Assembly: GCA_017469845.1 (NCBI GenBank)
Contig: JAFUFP010000045.1
Span: 154,567-200,817, forward strand
DNA length: 46,251 nucleotides
DNA from: Bacteroidales bacterium
GTDB taxonomy: Bacteria > Bacteroidota > Bacteroidia > Bacteroidales > UBA932
Reading direction: 5' to 3'
Below are positions 1 to 7,242 of this stretch, piece by piece. The notes beneath the pieces were generated by a model that was not told where the DNA came from, searched no databases, and was given only the letters and a program-made list of their open reading frames with translations. The first letter of the stretch is position 1; each line of letters begins with the position of its first letter. Made by a program: the position numbers and the translations under genes.

Positions 1-1640
1 GAAAGAAGGACGGGAGAATTGTGCCCCGCATTTGAATACGACAATTCCCCTGTGGCAAGGTCCAGGACCCCGATGAAAAGGGTCACGAACATCATGTTCT
101 CGTTCTTTGCCGACATCGAGGAATTCATCGAAGTGAGGATCTTGTCAGGACTGTCATTCGAAGAGGAGAGCGTCCTGAACATGGCGCAGCACAGCATCAT
201 CACCAGAGATGCCGGAACGCCCTTGCCGGAAACGTCACCGATGCAGAAGAAGAGCTTCCCGTCCCTGATATGGAAATCGAAAAGGTCTCCTCCCACGACT
301 TTCGCCGGAGACACGCTTCCGTAGACGTCGATGTCGTCCCTGTCCGGGAATGCGGGCCATATCTTGGGAATCAGGGACATCTGGATTTCACGGGCAAGGT
401 ACAGTTCCCTCTCCATTGACACCTTCTGGGCGGTGGTGTCGGTGAGTTCCTGTACATATTTGGAAAGGGAGGACTGCATATTCTCGAACGAGTCGCGGAG
501 AAGCCGGATCTCGTCGTTGGACTTTATCTTGGGAAGTTCCGTCCCGAAATTTCCTTTCGCCACTTCCCCCGCAGAATCCGCCAGCTTCATAAGCGGCCGG
601 CTGGTCTTGCGGATAAGCGAGCGACAGATGAAAAAGACCGTCAGAAGCCCCAGCCCCATGAGGAAGAGGATCAGTCCGCCGTAAAGGTATCCGGGAAGGT
701 AAATGCGGTCCGTCGGTACCACGATACCCATGGACCAACCTGACTGAAGAAGCGGAGCGTAATAGACCTCGGCATTGACTCCGTCTATCTCCACGACCAT
801 ATGACCGCTCTTGCCGGAAGTCATCTCTTCCCCAAGGGCAAGGTATCTTTCCGGATCTTTTTCCGGTGCGAAATCGTTGAATGAACGCTTCAGTATCCTT
901 TCGCTGTCGGGATGGATGATATAATCTCCGAGCGGTCCTATTACGAAACTGTATATAAGAAGATCGGTTTCGTCAGGCTCTACCGGTACGAGTCCGGTCT
1001 CGTTCTGGCGACGGTCCATATCGTTCACAAGGGCTTGGAACCTACTGAGGGACACGTCGATGCCCATGGTTCCGACAACGGTTCCTTCCGGTTCCTTCAC
1101 AACAGGGAGGGTGTAGGTGCAGAGTATTTCACCGGCCCCGTCGGGATCCAGATACGGGTTCGTCCAGGCACCCCCAGGAGAAGAAAGGCCGATTTGGAAC
1201 CATTCGGAGTAGAAGTAGTCATGCGAAGCGGACCCGATGTTCCTTACGATCACGCTGTCCCCTTGGAAACTCGCATACGGCTCGTACCATTTGCCTTTCT
1301 CGGGGAAAAAATCTTCGACGAAAGCGATACCGAAGCTCATCAGGTGGTCGTTGGTCTGGAGCTCCTGGACGAGCTTGGTCTCGACCTGCTTGGGATCTTC
1401 GAGATGCCAATTGATTTCATCGATGATATTCTGTCCGGCGACTTCGACCCTGCTCATCATGTTGGCGATGCTCAGGTTCATTTTCTCGTGGACATCCGAG
1501 AAATGCTCCTGGGATGCGGAGAACATGCCGGAGGTTGTCGTTATGAAGACCAGGATCGCTATTATTGCCATTATGAGGAACATGGCCAGAAGTACGCTTC
1601 TGGTCAATCTGCCGGCGAAAGACTTCAGTTTTGCTGCCAT
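1..1640 (-). CDS. Membrane PP2C/SpoIIE-type serine phosphatase with Cache and HAMP domains (C-terminus off window)
   Basis: Reading the complementary strand from the ATG at 1640 gives 546 uninterrupted codons up to the left edge, so the gene is 3'-truncated by the window. Residues 13-35 are a transmembrane helix. Residues about 40-310 are an extracytoplasmic region resembling a double Cache sensor (YSEWFQIGL, GTMGIDVSL). A second transmembrane helix lies at about 320-340, a HAMP linker at 340-395 (SRPLMKLADSAGEVAKGNF), and a PP2C/SpoIIE domain from about 415 (REIQMSLIP). Metal-binding aspartates are seen in VGGDLFDF (about 452) and GDVSGKG (about 469). The family dephosphorylates anti-sigma-factor antagonists or similar partners in response to an external ligand. 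No partner-switching gene is visible, so the target is unknown. A promoter-like sequence lies about 70-100 bases upstream. Confidence 0.93.
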   Translation of the reverse strand, partial: MAAKLKSFAGRLTRSVLLAMFLIMAIIAILVFITTTSGMFSASQEHFSDVHEKMNLSIANMMSRVEVAGQNIIDEINWHLEDPKQVETKLVQELQTNDHLMSFGIAFVEDFFPEKGKWYEPYASFQGDSVIVRNIGSASHDYFYSEWFQIGLSSPGGAWTNPYLDPDGAGEILCTYTLPVVKEPEGTVVGTMGIDVSLSRFQALVNDMDRRQNETGLVPVEPDETDLLIYSFVIGPLGDYIIHPDSERILKRSFNDFAPEKDPERYLALGEEMTSGKSGHMVVEIDGVNAEVYYAPLLQSGWSMGIVVPTDRIYLPGYLYGGLILFLMGLGLLTVFFICRSLIRKTSRPLMKLADSAGEVAKGNFGTELPKIKSNDEIRLLRDSFENMQSSLSKYVQELTDTTAQKVSMERELYLAREIQMSLIPKIWPAFPDRDDIDVYGSVSPAKVVGGDLFDFHIRDGKLFFCIGDVSGKGVPASLVMMLCCAMFRTLSSSNDSPDKILTSMNSSMSAKNENMMFVTLFIGVLDLATGELSYSNAGHNSPVLL

Positions 1641-1709
1641 CGGTATTGAGGTCAACTTGTTGGGGGGGCCTTGTTCACCTTCGTGGATCTCCAAGGGCCT
1701 AAAATCCTT

Positions 1710-1740
1710 CAAATTTAAGGAACGCCAGCGTTTTTTCCAA
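1710..1740 (-). promoter_or_regulatory. Bacteroidales-type promoter for the SpoIIE-type phosphatase
   Basis: On the minus strand TAAATTTG (1717-1710) fits the -7 element TAnnTTTG exactly. TTGG (1740-1737) lies 19 bases upstream, where TTTG is expected, with one mismatch. The predicted start is near 1703, giving a leader of about 60 bases that includes a run of seven C (1668-1662). Confidence 0.5.
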
Positions 1741-1846
1741 TTCAACCGCCCAAATACTTGAATAAATTGTTCATCGGGAAGGAAAAAAAGGGGAACTATA
1801 TACATGTTGTCCACAATAACGACGTAACTTCCTGAGAAATAGTTGA

Positions 1847-1862
1847 AAAAGTCTAGACTTTT
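1847..1862. repeat. Perfect 16-bp palindrome
   Basis: AAAAGTCTAGACTTTT is its own reverse complement. It lies 75 bases before the transposase remnant in an AT-rich stretch, and could be a protein-binding site or part of the end of the element. No function is demonstrated. Confidence 0.5.
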
Positions 1863-1873
1863 CTGAAAGAAGA

Positions 1874-1918
1874 TCCCAAGTTTAAGGTATAAGTAATAAG
1901 AAACCTTTAAATTTGGGA
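1874..1918 (+). repeat. Imperfect inverted repeat just before the transposase remnant
   Basis: TCCCAAGTTTAAGGT (1874-1888) pairs with ACCTTTAAATTTGGGA (1903-1918), apart from one mismatch and one bulge. The right arm ends 3 bases before the transposase ATG at 1922. It could be a hairpin limiting read-through into the transposase or a remnant of an element end. Confidence 0.5.
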
Positions 1919-1921
1919 TTT

Positions 1922-2400
1922 ATGATAGACTTCAGTCACTTCAATAGCATCTACGAACTTACCTCTTACTTCAATTCCGAAGAAAGATGCCGCAGGGCAA
2001 TCTTTGAATCGCGATGGGATAATCACGATGTGGTTTGTCCTTTCTGTGGGCAGCATCACTGCGTGAGCCGTTCCGACGGTAGATTTCATTGCGGACATTG
2101 CAAGGCGAACTTCTCCGTTACAGTAGGTACTATCTTTGAGAACACCAAGATTCCGCTTGTAAAGTGGTTTCTTGCAATGTACCTTATCTCATGCCCAAGA
2201 AGGGCATATCCTCCGTTCAGTTGGCTACGGATATCTCCTTGACGCAGAAAACCGCATGGTATATTCTGCATAAGGTTCGCACCCTTTTCAAACAGGACGA
2301 TGATTATAACAACAATGGCTATGACGATGATAGAGGCGGCTTCTATGATGATGTTTTCCAAGACGAAATTTGGGCCAAACAAGAAAGGGATGGAATCTAA
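1922..2400 (+). pseudogene. IS1595-family (ISXO2-like) transposase remnant, frameshifted and truncated
   Basis: The N-terminal frame carries a zinc ribbon, CPFCGQHHC ... FHCGHCKANFSVTVGTIF, followed by KWFLAMYLIS, the typical start of ISXO2-like transposases. At about 2189-2194 the reading moves to another frame, where the expected continuation appears (PKKGISSVQLATD, then QKTAWYILHKVR). A one-base loss in or next to tcatgccc explains this. The second frame ends at 2400 near where the first catalytic acidic residue should be (FQDEIW). FGPNKKGMESN, in yet another frame, resembles the next stretch, so at least one more frameshift is likely. The rest of the DDE domain is missing. No convincing terminal inverted repeats or target duplication were found. 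The remnant and the following gene form an AT-rich patch that looks acquired. Confidence 0.85.
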
Positions 2401-2426
2401 TCCTGTTAATCTCAGATTTTTTTTGG

Positions 2427-2434
2427 TATTTTTG
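2427..2434 (+). promoter_or_regulatory. -7 element TATTTTTG before the DUF4160-like gene
   Basis: TATTTTTG fits TAnnTTTG and lies 20 bases before the ATG at 2455. No clear TTTG was found at the -33 position. Confidence 0.4.
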
Positions 2435-2454
2435 ATAAAACTTGAATTTGCCAT

Positions 2455-2895
2455 ATGGGTAAGAAGGAAGTTGTAAAGATAACTGAAGCCCAATTAAGGG
2501 AGATTGTCAAGGAATCTGTAAAGAAAGTCCTTGATGAGAGTGCTGCACTTGCATTAAACTATTATGATGAAGCCGAGCCACTAGTGGAAATGGCAAGAAT
2601 AAACATGAAAGAGAGTGGCAAGGGTAGTTTTTTCCCGTTTAATGCTTGGGAAGTCAAAATCTGGAGTGATGACCATGACCCCCCACATTTTCATATTAAA
2701 CGCAATGGGTGGAATGTCTCTTTTGCTATTGAAACAGGAGAACAAATCGAAATATCATCACAAGGCACGGAAAAGAATGTTTATGATTATATGATTACTA
2801 ATGTTTCCAAGTGGCTGGATAGCCCTTGCGCAATTCTTCCCCAAATTACAAATAGACAAAATGCTATGGCGCAATGGTTGCAGTTGCATGGATAA
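2455..2895 (+). CDS. DUF4160-like small protein
   Basis: A 146-residue soluble protein. Residues about 1-28 are charged and helical (ITEAQLREIVKESVKKVLDE), similar to N-termini of many small mobile-element proteins. The second half carries the DUF4160 hallmark, in which a VKIWSDDHDPPHFHI-type segment (Asp-His-x-Pro-Pro-His-x-His) precedes a short sheet. DUF4160 proteins are often encoded next to DUF2442 proteins in loci suspected to be toxin-antitoxin-like; no DUF2442 partner is seen here. Base composition is much lower in GC than the flanking chromosome and matches the adjacent transposase remnant, which supports horizontal acquisition. A hairpin terminator follows directly. The biochemical role is unknown. 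Confidence 0.8.
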   Translation: MGKKEVVKITEAQLREIVKESVKKVLDESAALALNYYDEAEPLVEMARINMKESGKGSFFPFNAWEVKIWSDDHDPPHFHIKRNGWNVSFAIETGEQIEISSQGTEKNVYDYMITNVSKWLDSPCAILPQITNRQNAMAQWLQLHG

Positions 2896-2907
2896 TATAA
2901 ATCAATA

Positions 2908-2937
2908 AGCCGTAGTATTTCACCTACGGCTTCAATT
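2908..2937 (+). terminator. Rho-independent terminator of the DUF4160-like gene
   Basis: AGCCGTAG (2908-2915) and CTACGGCT (2924-2931) form a perfect 8-bp stem with an 8-base loop, followed by TCAATTTTG. Confidence 0.75.
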
Positions 2938-3042
2938 TTGTCCCGTCTTGGACAACAGGTATATAGTTCCCAAAAGATTGTCAGGGACCGTTTCCTGGAC
3001 AATTTTCGGCATTCCGGGGCGAATATCTTACCCTCCAGGGGC

Positions 3043-3073
3043 TTTGCGCATTTGAGGGGGATGGCTATATTTG
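3043..3073 (+). promoter_or_regulatory. Promoter of the symporter gene (TTTG-N19-TATATTTG)
   Basis: TTTG at 3043-3046 and TATATTTG at 3066-3073 are separated by 19 bases, an exact match to the Bacteroidales housekeeping promoter. Transcription should start near 3080, leaving a leader of about 15 bases before the ATG at 3095. Confidence 0.75.
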
Positions 3074-3094
3074 TGCTTCAGATAAGATATCCCC

Positions 3095-4348
3095 ATGAAA
3101 GATTCTTCCAGACAGCTACTCATATGGATCGGCGCCCTTGCCGCCGGAGCCCTTCTCGGTCTTGTCCGCATCCCCTGGATCGAGGGTGTGTACAATTTCA
3201 TAGCGACCGTCTACACGAGGCTCTTCCAGTTCCTCGCCGTGCCGACTATCGCGCTCGCGATAATGACCACCCTCATCTCATTCGGACGGCAAAAAAGCGC
3301 CGGACGCCTTTTCGGACGCACTCTGACATATACCCTGTCGACAACCTTCGCGGCTTCGCTTCTCGGTCTTGTCCTTTTCCTTGTCGTATCCCCCGGGAAC
3401 ATCCCTCCCGAATCCATCCCCGGAGGTCTTCCGGAAAGTGTCGGAGGGGGCACCTCACTCCGGGACCATATGATTTCGGTGATACCGGACAATATCCTGA
3501 CCCCGTTCCTCAGCGGAAACGTGCTTTCCGTGCTCATTGTCGCCGCCGCCTTCGGAATCGGCATAGCGCATATGGCGGACTCGGAGAGGAAAAAGACACT
3601 GGTGAACTTCTTCTCGGGATTGCAGGAAGTGTTCTTCTCGCTGATACGTGCCCTCATAAAGACTCTCCCTTTAGGTATCGCCTGCTTCGCCGCCCAGCTT
3701 TCCGCCCAGATCGGACAGGGCGTCATCATGGGTTCCCTCGGGAAATGGGCCCTCACCGTCCTTCTTTGCAACCTCCTTCAGGTCTTCGTGGTACTGCCCC
3801 TTTTCCTGCTCGCACGCGGAATCAACCCCTTAAGGACATTCAAGGCGATGAGCCCGGCCCTCATCATGGCCTTTTTCACCAAGAGCAGCGCCGCGACTCT
3901 CCCCGTCACTGTCTCGTCGGCTGAAGAGAGGATGGGTGCGGACAAGAAGGTCTCAAGGTTCGTCCTTCCGATCTGCTGCACCATAAACATGAACGGCTGC
4001 GCTTCGTTCATCCTCATCACCTCGCTCTTCCTGATGCGCAACGGAGGAATGGACCTGTCCCTTCCGACGATGCTTCTTTGGGTACTCATATCGGTCGTTT
4101 CCGCGGTCGGCAACGCCGGAGTCCCGATGGGATGCTTCTTCCTCACACTGTCTCTGATGACAGGAATGGGAGCACCCGTCGCCATAATGGGACTCATCCT
4201 TCCCATATACACCATCGTCGACATGGTAGAAACGGCCGAGAACGTATGGTCAGATTCCTGCGTCTGCGCGATGACGGACAAGGACCTTAGGGGCAAATTG
4301 GATGAGAGCGAAGAAAATATCGTCGGAAACTCGGAAATCGAACTTTAA
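3095..4348 (+). CDS. DAACS-family (sodium:dicarboxylate/amino acid) symporter with atypical binding residues
   Basis: A 417-residue inner-membrane transporter of the glutamate-transporter fold (PF00375). It has six N-terminal hydrophobic helices, a re-entrant hairpin 1 with KSSAATLPVT (about 268-278), the TM7 motif NMNGC (298-302), hairpin 2 GNAGVPMG, and TM8 with DMVETAENVWSD (376-387). Aligned without gaps to the archaeal homologue GltPh, the TM7 motif NMDGT has become NMNGC. The TM8 arginine that pairs with the side-chain carboxylate of aspartate or glutamate is Glu379, while the neighbouring Asp376, Thr380, Asn383 and Asp387 are kept. Fold and Na+-driven uptake are well supported by family membership; acidic substrates are unlikely. 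Its promoter is just upstream, and the nitroreductase follows after 21 bases, probably in the same transcript. Confidence 0.92.
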   Translation: MKDSSRQLLIWIGALAAGALLGLVRIPWIEGVYNFIATVYTRLFQFLAVPTIALAIMTTLISFGRQKSAGRLFGRTLTYTLSTTFAASLLGLVLFLVVSPGNIPPESIPGGLPESVGGGTSLRDHMISVIPDNILTPFLSGNVLSVLIVAAAFGIGIAHMADSERKKTLVNFFSGLQEVFFSLIRALIKTLPLGIACFAAQLSAQIGQGVIMGSLGKWALTVLLCNLLQVFVVLPLFLLARGINPLRTFKAMSPALIMAFFTKSSAATLPVTVSSAEERMGADKKVSRFVLPICCTINMNGCASFILITSLFLMRNGGMDLSLPTMLLWVLISVVSAVGNAGVPMGCFFLTLSLMTGMGAPVAIMGLILPIYTIVDMVETAENVWSDSCVCAMTDKDLRGKLDESEENIVGNSEIEL

Positions 4349-4369
4349 CGGACAAAAAGACACCCACTT

Positions 4370-5052
4370 ATGGAAATAAAGGAAGCGATGGAGAAAAGGC
4401 ACTCCGTCAGACAATATCTGGACCGTCCCTGGAAAACGAGGTCGTGGAGGTCCTCAATGAAGAAATCGCCCGGTGCAATTCTCTCGGCGGTCTCCACATC
4501 CAGCTGGTAAGGGACGAACCACTCGCATTCTCCACCGGAATCTTCAAATACGGAGTCTTCTCCGGAGTGAAGAACTACCTTGTCATGGCCGGAAAGAAGG
4601 GAAAGGAGAATGAACTCAAAGTCGGCTACTACGGGGAGCATCTGGTGCTCCTCGCCCAGACCCTTGGCCTCAACACCTGCTGGGTAGGTCTCACCTTCAA
4701 GGAGATAAAGGAAGCCTTCACCCTCTCCGAAGGGGAAAAGCTGTACTGCGTCATAGCGATAGGTTACGGGGCGAACCAGGGAAAGCCTCATCCCGGGAAG
4801 GACTTCGACGAATACATGGAAGGACGCAAGGATGTCCCGGAATGGTTCATAAGCGGAATGAAAGCGGTGATGCTCGCCCCCACCGCCATGAACCAGAGAA
4901 AGTTCCGCTTCTCCTTCATAGGGGACAGGAAAGTCAAAGCCCGCACGGTCTTCTCCCTTATCGGAAGTTCCTACCTTGACATCGACCTCGGAATCGTCCG
5001 CTACCATTTCGAAATCGGAGCCGGAAAGGAAAACTTCGAATGGGCAGAATAA
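4370..5052 (+). pseudogene. TM1586-type nitroreductase with a one-base frameshift near the N-terminus
   Basis: The ATG at 4370 opens with the nitroreductase start IKEAMEKRHSVRQYLDRP. At 4427-4430 (ccct) the frame is lost. Adding one C would give RPLENEVVEVLNEEI and join the rest of the protein, which is open to 5052 (for example NSLGGLHIQLVRDEP, then LGLNTCWVGLTF). The C-terminal half (MKAVMLAPTAMNQRKFRF, DIDLGIVRYHF) matches the two-lobed FMN-binding PF14512 family, NAD(P)H-dependent oxidoreductases of unknown physiological substrate. Repaired length would be about 228 residues, normal for the family. The lesion is in a C run, so it may be a real null mutation, a reversible slippage or a sequence error. 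It probably shares the symporter transcript. Confidence 0.82.
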
Positions 5053-5054
5053 AG

Positions 5055-5079
5055 AAAAGGCCGGAGGCCCCGGTCTTTT
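5055..5079. terminator. Bidirectional terminator between convergent genes
   Basis: AAAAGGCCGG (5055-5064) pairs with CCGGTCTTTT (5070-5079) with one G.T pair. T runs follow the stem on both strands, so it can end both the nitroreductase transcript and the opposing transcript from 7005. A second small GC hairpin (CCCTCC/GGAGGG, 5113-5128) lies nearer the minus-strand stop codon. Confidence 0.75.
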
Positions 5080-5136
5080 CCACATTGATACGCAATAGAA
5101 GCAGGTCAAGCCCCCTCCTGCGGGAGGGAATATATA

Positions 5137-7005
5137 TTACTCGTACCTGAAAGCCCTGTATGAATGGGGTTTCAGGGTCATTGACGCCTTGGGGGAAGTG
5201 TCCCTGTACCAGAAACTCTGGCTCTGAGCGACTTCCGCAGGGATGACTTCACCGGTCTTGAGGTCGGTAAGGGAAGAAAGTGAGCCCGTTCCTACAAGCT
5301 TTATGTCAACCGGAGTGTCATTGAAATTCTCCACGATGACGGTCTTGTTGTCATAGAGGAAAAGTCCCACCTTTGAAGGTCCTTCGAGGTAAAGGTCCAG
5401 ATCGGAACTCATAGCCTTCCTTATCTCGTTGAGTGCACCGGCGGGATAATCGTAAAGGCATCCGAAGTCATCCGGAACAGTCAGCACATAGAGCCTGCCC
5501 TTTGAATAAGTCGCCCTGTGAAGGATGGGATATCCGGACACGCCACCGGTGAGGGGCTTTCCGGCACTCACAACCTCCCAACTGTCGTTCGTTAGGTACA
5601 GAACCTGAGGAATCAGGATATCCTTTTCGCTCTTCCCGTGTCTCCCGAAATCGTTCACCAGAGCCTTGAGACCGTCGGTACGCAGTTCGCAGATCGGGGC
5701 GATCTTCTCGGGAACCGCCTGAAGGAGTCCTGTCGTTATGACGACGTTGCCGCCGCCTTTAAGCTGCTTTTCGATTTTGGCGGTAAGGTCGGGATCGGTA
5801 GCCGCCTGGCGGGTGAGAAGAACCGTCTTCCTTCCTTCGGAGAAAGTGGGATAGATGTCCATCGGAAGGCCGATCATTCCGAGATAGTTCTGGAGGAACT
5901 CCTCTCCGGTCGCGTGGAAGACCTTGTATGAATGGATTCCGACGGGGTTTCCGAGCTTGCCGACAAGTTCGTCGGCGTCCCTGAGGACGACGTCAGCGAT
6001 CCTCGCCATTGTCGTGGGAGTCACCGTCTTTCCGCCCTTAGTGAAGGGAGCCGTCATCGAGTCATAATTCCAACTTGTGGTGCCGTCCTGCCAGGGGGCG
6101 CGGAACATCGGATTGAGAAGAACGTCAAGGAGCTGGTTGTACGCGAAAAGCATCACGTCACGGCCTTTGGCGATAGCCGTCAGGAAAAGCTGCTCGGCAT
6201 ATCTGTCCATGCTGTTGTAGATTCCACCGGAATCCACCCAACCTCCGCCGTTCCTTCCTCCGGAGATGTTCTCGAAATACCTCATGACGTTGTAGCTGAG
6301 GTAATTCTGCAGATGCTGGTTTCCGGCCGGATCCCTTGTTTCGGTGCCGGTCCACACTCCGTCGAAGATCTTGGGTCCGTCCTCCAGGTTGAATCCCAGT
6401 CCCTGGAAATGGTCATACCAGTTGGGATACTTTATGATGACCTTCACTTTGGGGTTGACCGCCTTGGCGGGTCCCACGACAAGGTTCCTGCCCGCTTCGT
6501 TCATGAGGGCGAGCCTGTATTCGGTCCAGCTGCGGTCACCTTTCGCCGCGATTTCGACGTCGGTCTTGCTGGAAGTGAAGAAAAAGTCATCCAAGAGGAA
6601 CTCGTCGAAGTGCTTCGCCGTATGCTCGGCGATTTCGCGGACCTTCTTGCGGTGCTCCGGATCAGAGTAGGAGAACGTCTCGAAATCGTTCGCCTCGTTG
6701 ATCGTGTAGGTGATTCCGCCGGCCACTTCCAATCCCTTGGAAAGGAAGAACTTCTTGGCTTTCTCGAGTGTGGCGTCATCCACAAGGAGAAGGTCCCTGT
6801 GTGTCTCGAGATAGATCTTGTCGACATCGAGCTGGTCGGAAATCGTCTTCCAGGTGGACTCGAGCCACTGGGTGTCCTTCATCTTGTCCACTTCATAAGC
6901 GCGGACATAGACCGACACCTTGAAATTCTTGTGCCCTCCCCACGAAGGGACGGACAGCGACCATGCCATGAGCATGACCGAAAGGAGTGCGAAAACTTTT
7001 CTCAT
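5137..7005 (-). CDS. Secreted TIM-barrel-like protein of unknown family (possible glycosidase)
   Basis: 622 residues from the ATG at 7005, chosen because it opens with a signal peptide (MRKVFALLSVMLMAWSLSVPSWG); an in-frame ATG 51 bases upstream would bury it. The mature N-terminus (KVSVYVRAYEV, DKIYLETHRD, GLEVAGGITYTIN, FDEFLLDDFFF at 133-143) has the beta-alpha repeats and the acidic Asp-Asp strand end typical of TIM-barrel glycosidase-like proteins. The region about 390-480 (KTVLLTRQAA, GGGNVVITTGLL) looks like the Rossmann/amidotransferase-like domain that follows such barrels. The C-terminus (NKTVIVENFNDTPVDIKLVG) resembles a beta-sandwich. I cannot name the family or catalytic residues; Glu67 and Asp139/Asp140 are candidates. 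It is divergent from the GH9 gene, so both may act on the same plant polysaccharide. Confidence 0.75.
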   Translation of the reverse strand: MRKVFALLSVMLMAWSLSVPSWGGHKNFKVSVYVRAYEVDKMKDTQWLESTWKTISDQLDVDKIYLETHRDLLLVDDATLEKAKKFFLSKGLEVAGGITYTINEANDFETFSYSDPEHRKKVREIAEHTAKHFDEFLLDDFFFTSSKTDVEIAAKGDRSWTEYRLALMNEAGRNLVVGPAKAVNPKVKVIIKYPNWYDHFQGLGFNLEDGPKIFDGVWTGTETRDPAGNQHLQNYLSYNVMRYFENISGGRNGGGWVDSGGIYNSMDRYAEQLFLTAIAKGRDVMLFAYNQLLDVLLNPMFRAPWQDGTTSWNYDSMTAPFTKGGKTVTPTTMARIADVVLRDADELVGKLGNPVGIHSYKVFHATGEEFLQNYLGMIGLPMDIYPTFSEGRKTVLLTRQAATDPDLTAKIEKQLKGGGNVVITTGLLQAVPEKIAPICELRTDGLKALVNDFGRHGKSEKDILIPQVLYLTNDSWEVVSAGKPLTGGVSGYPILHRATYSKGRLYVLTVPDDFGCLYDYPAGALNEIRKAMSSDLDLYLEGPSKVGLFLYDNKTVIVENFNDTPVDIKLVGTGSLSSLTDLKTGEVIPAEVAQSQSFWYRDTSPKASMTLKPHSYRAFRYE

Positions 7006-7059
7006 AATGGTCAGAAGTTTCAGTGAGAGGAAACCTATCCATGGACGGTTCCACAATCA

Positions 7060-7067
7060 CAAAATTA
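7060..7067 (-). promoter_or_regulatory. -7 element TAATTTTG for the 5137-7005 gene
   Basis: The minus strand reads TAATTTTG at 7067-7060, an exact TAnnTTTG match 54 bases before the start codon. The -33 region is weak (TTGGG about 25 bases upstream). Confidence 0.45.
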
Positions 7068-7206
7068 GTCTATTTAAGATTATCGCACTACGCCCAATCA
7101 TCAAATATCATTCAGAATGTTGCATTATCCGTCCAATGTTCATCTCTACAGTCCAAAGCGGAATAATCCCCATCCGGGGAAAGAACTTTTTCCGGAGGAA
7201 AATCCA

Positions 7207-7214
7207 TACATTTG
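7207..7214 (+). promoter_or_regulatory. -7 element TACATTTG for the GH9 gene
   Basis: TACATTTG fits TAnnTTTG and lies 28 bases before the ATG at 7243. A TTTTT run at 7187-7191 may stand in for the -33 TTTG at a shorter spacing than usual. Confidence 0.45.
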
Positions 7215-7242
7215 TGAAAAGCAAAACCAAAAAACACCGACC

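Noticed and set aside
912..1649. Long plus-strand ORF opposite the left-edge gene
   Set aside because: It mirrors the SpoIIE-type phosphatase in another frame and has no coherent domain; the minus-strand reading has clear Cache, HAMP and PP2C motifs.
1662..1668. G7 tract as a phase-variation switch for the SpoIIE-type gene
   Set aside because: It is short, lies in the probable 5' leader rather than in the coding sequence, and is not between the promoter elements.
2180..2200. Programmed frameshift in the transposase
   Set aside because: No A6G-like slippery run is present, IS1595 elements normally use one frame, and the 3' part is missing.
5932..7026. 364-codon plus-strand ORF opposite the 5137-7005 gene
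   Set aside because: Antisense shadow caused by GC-biased third positions; no recognisable motif, and the minus-strand protein has a signal peptide and promoter.
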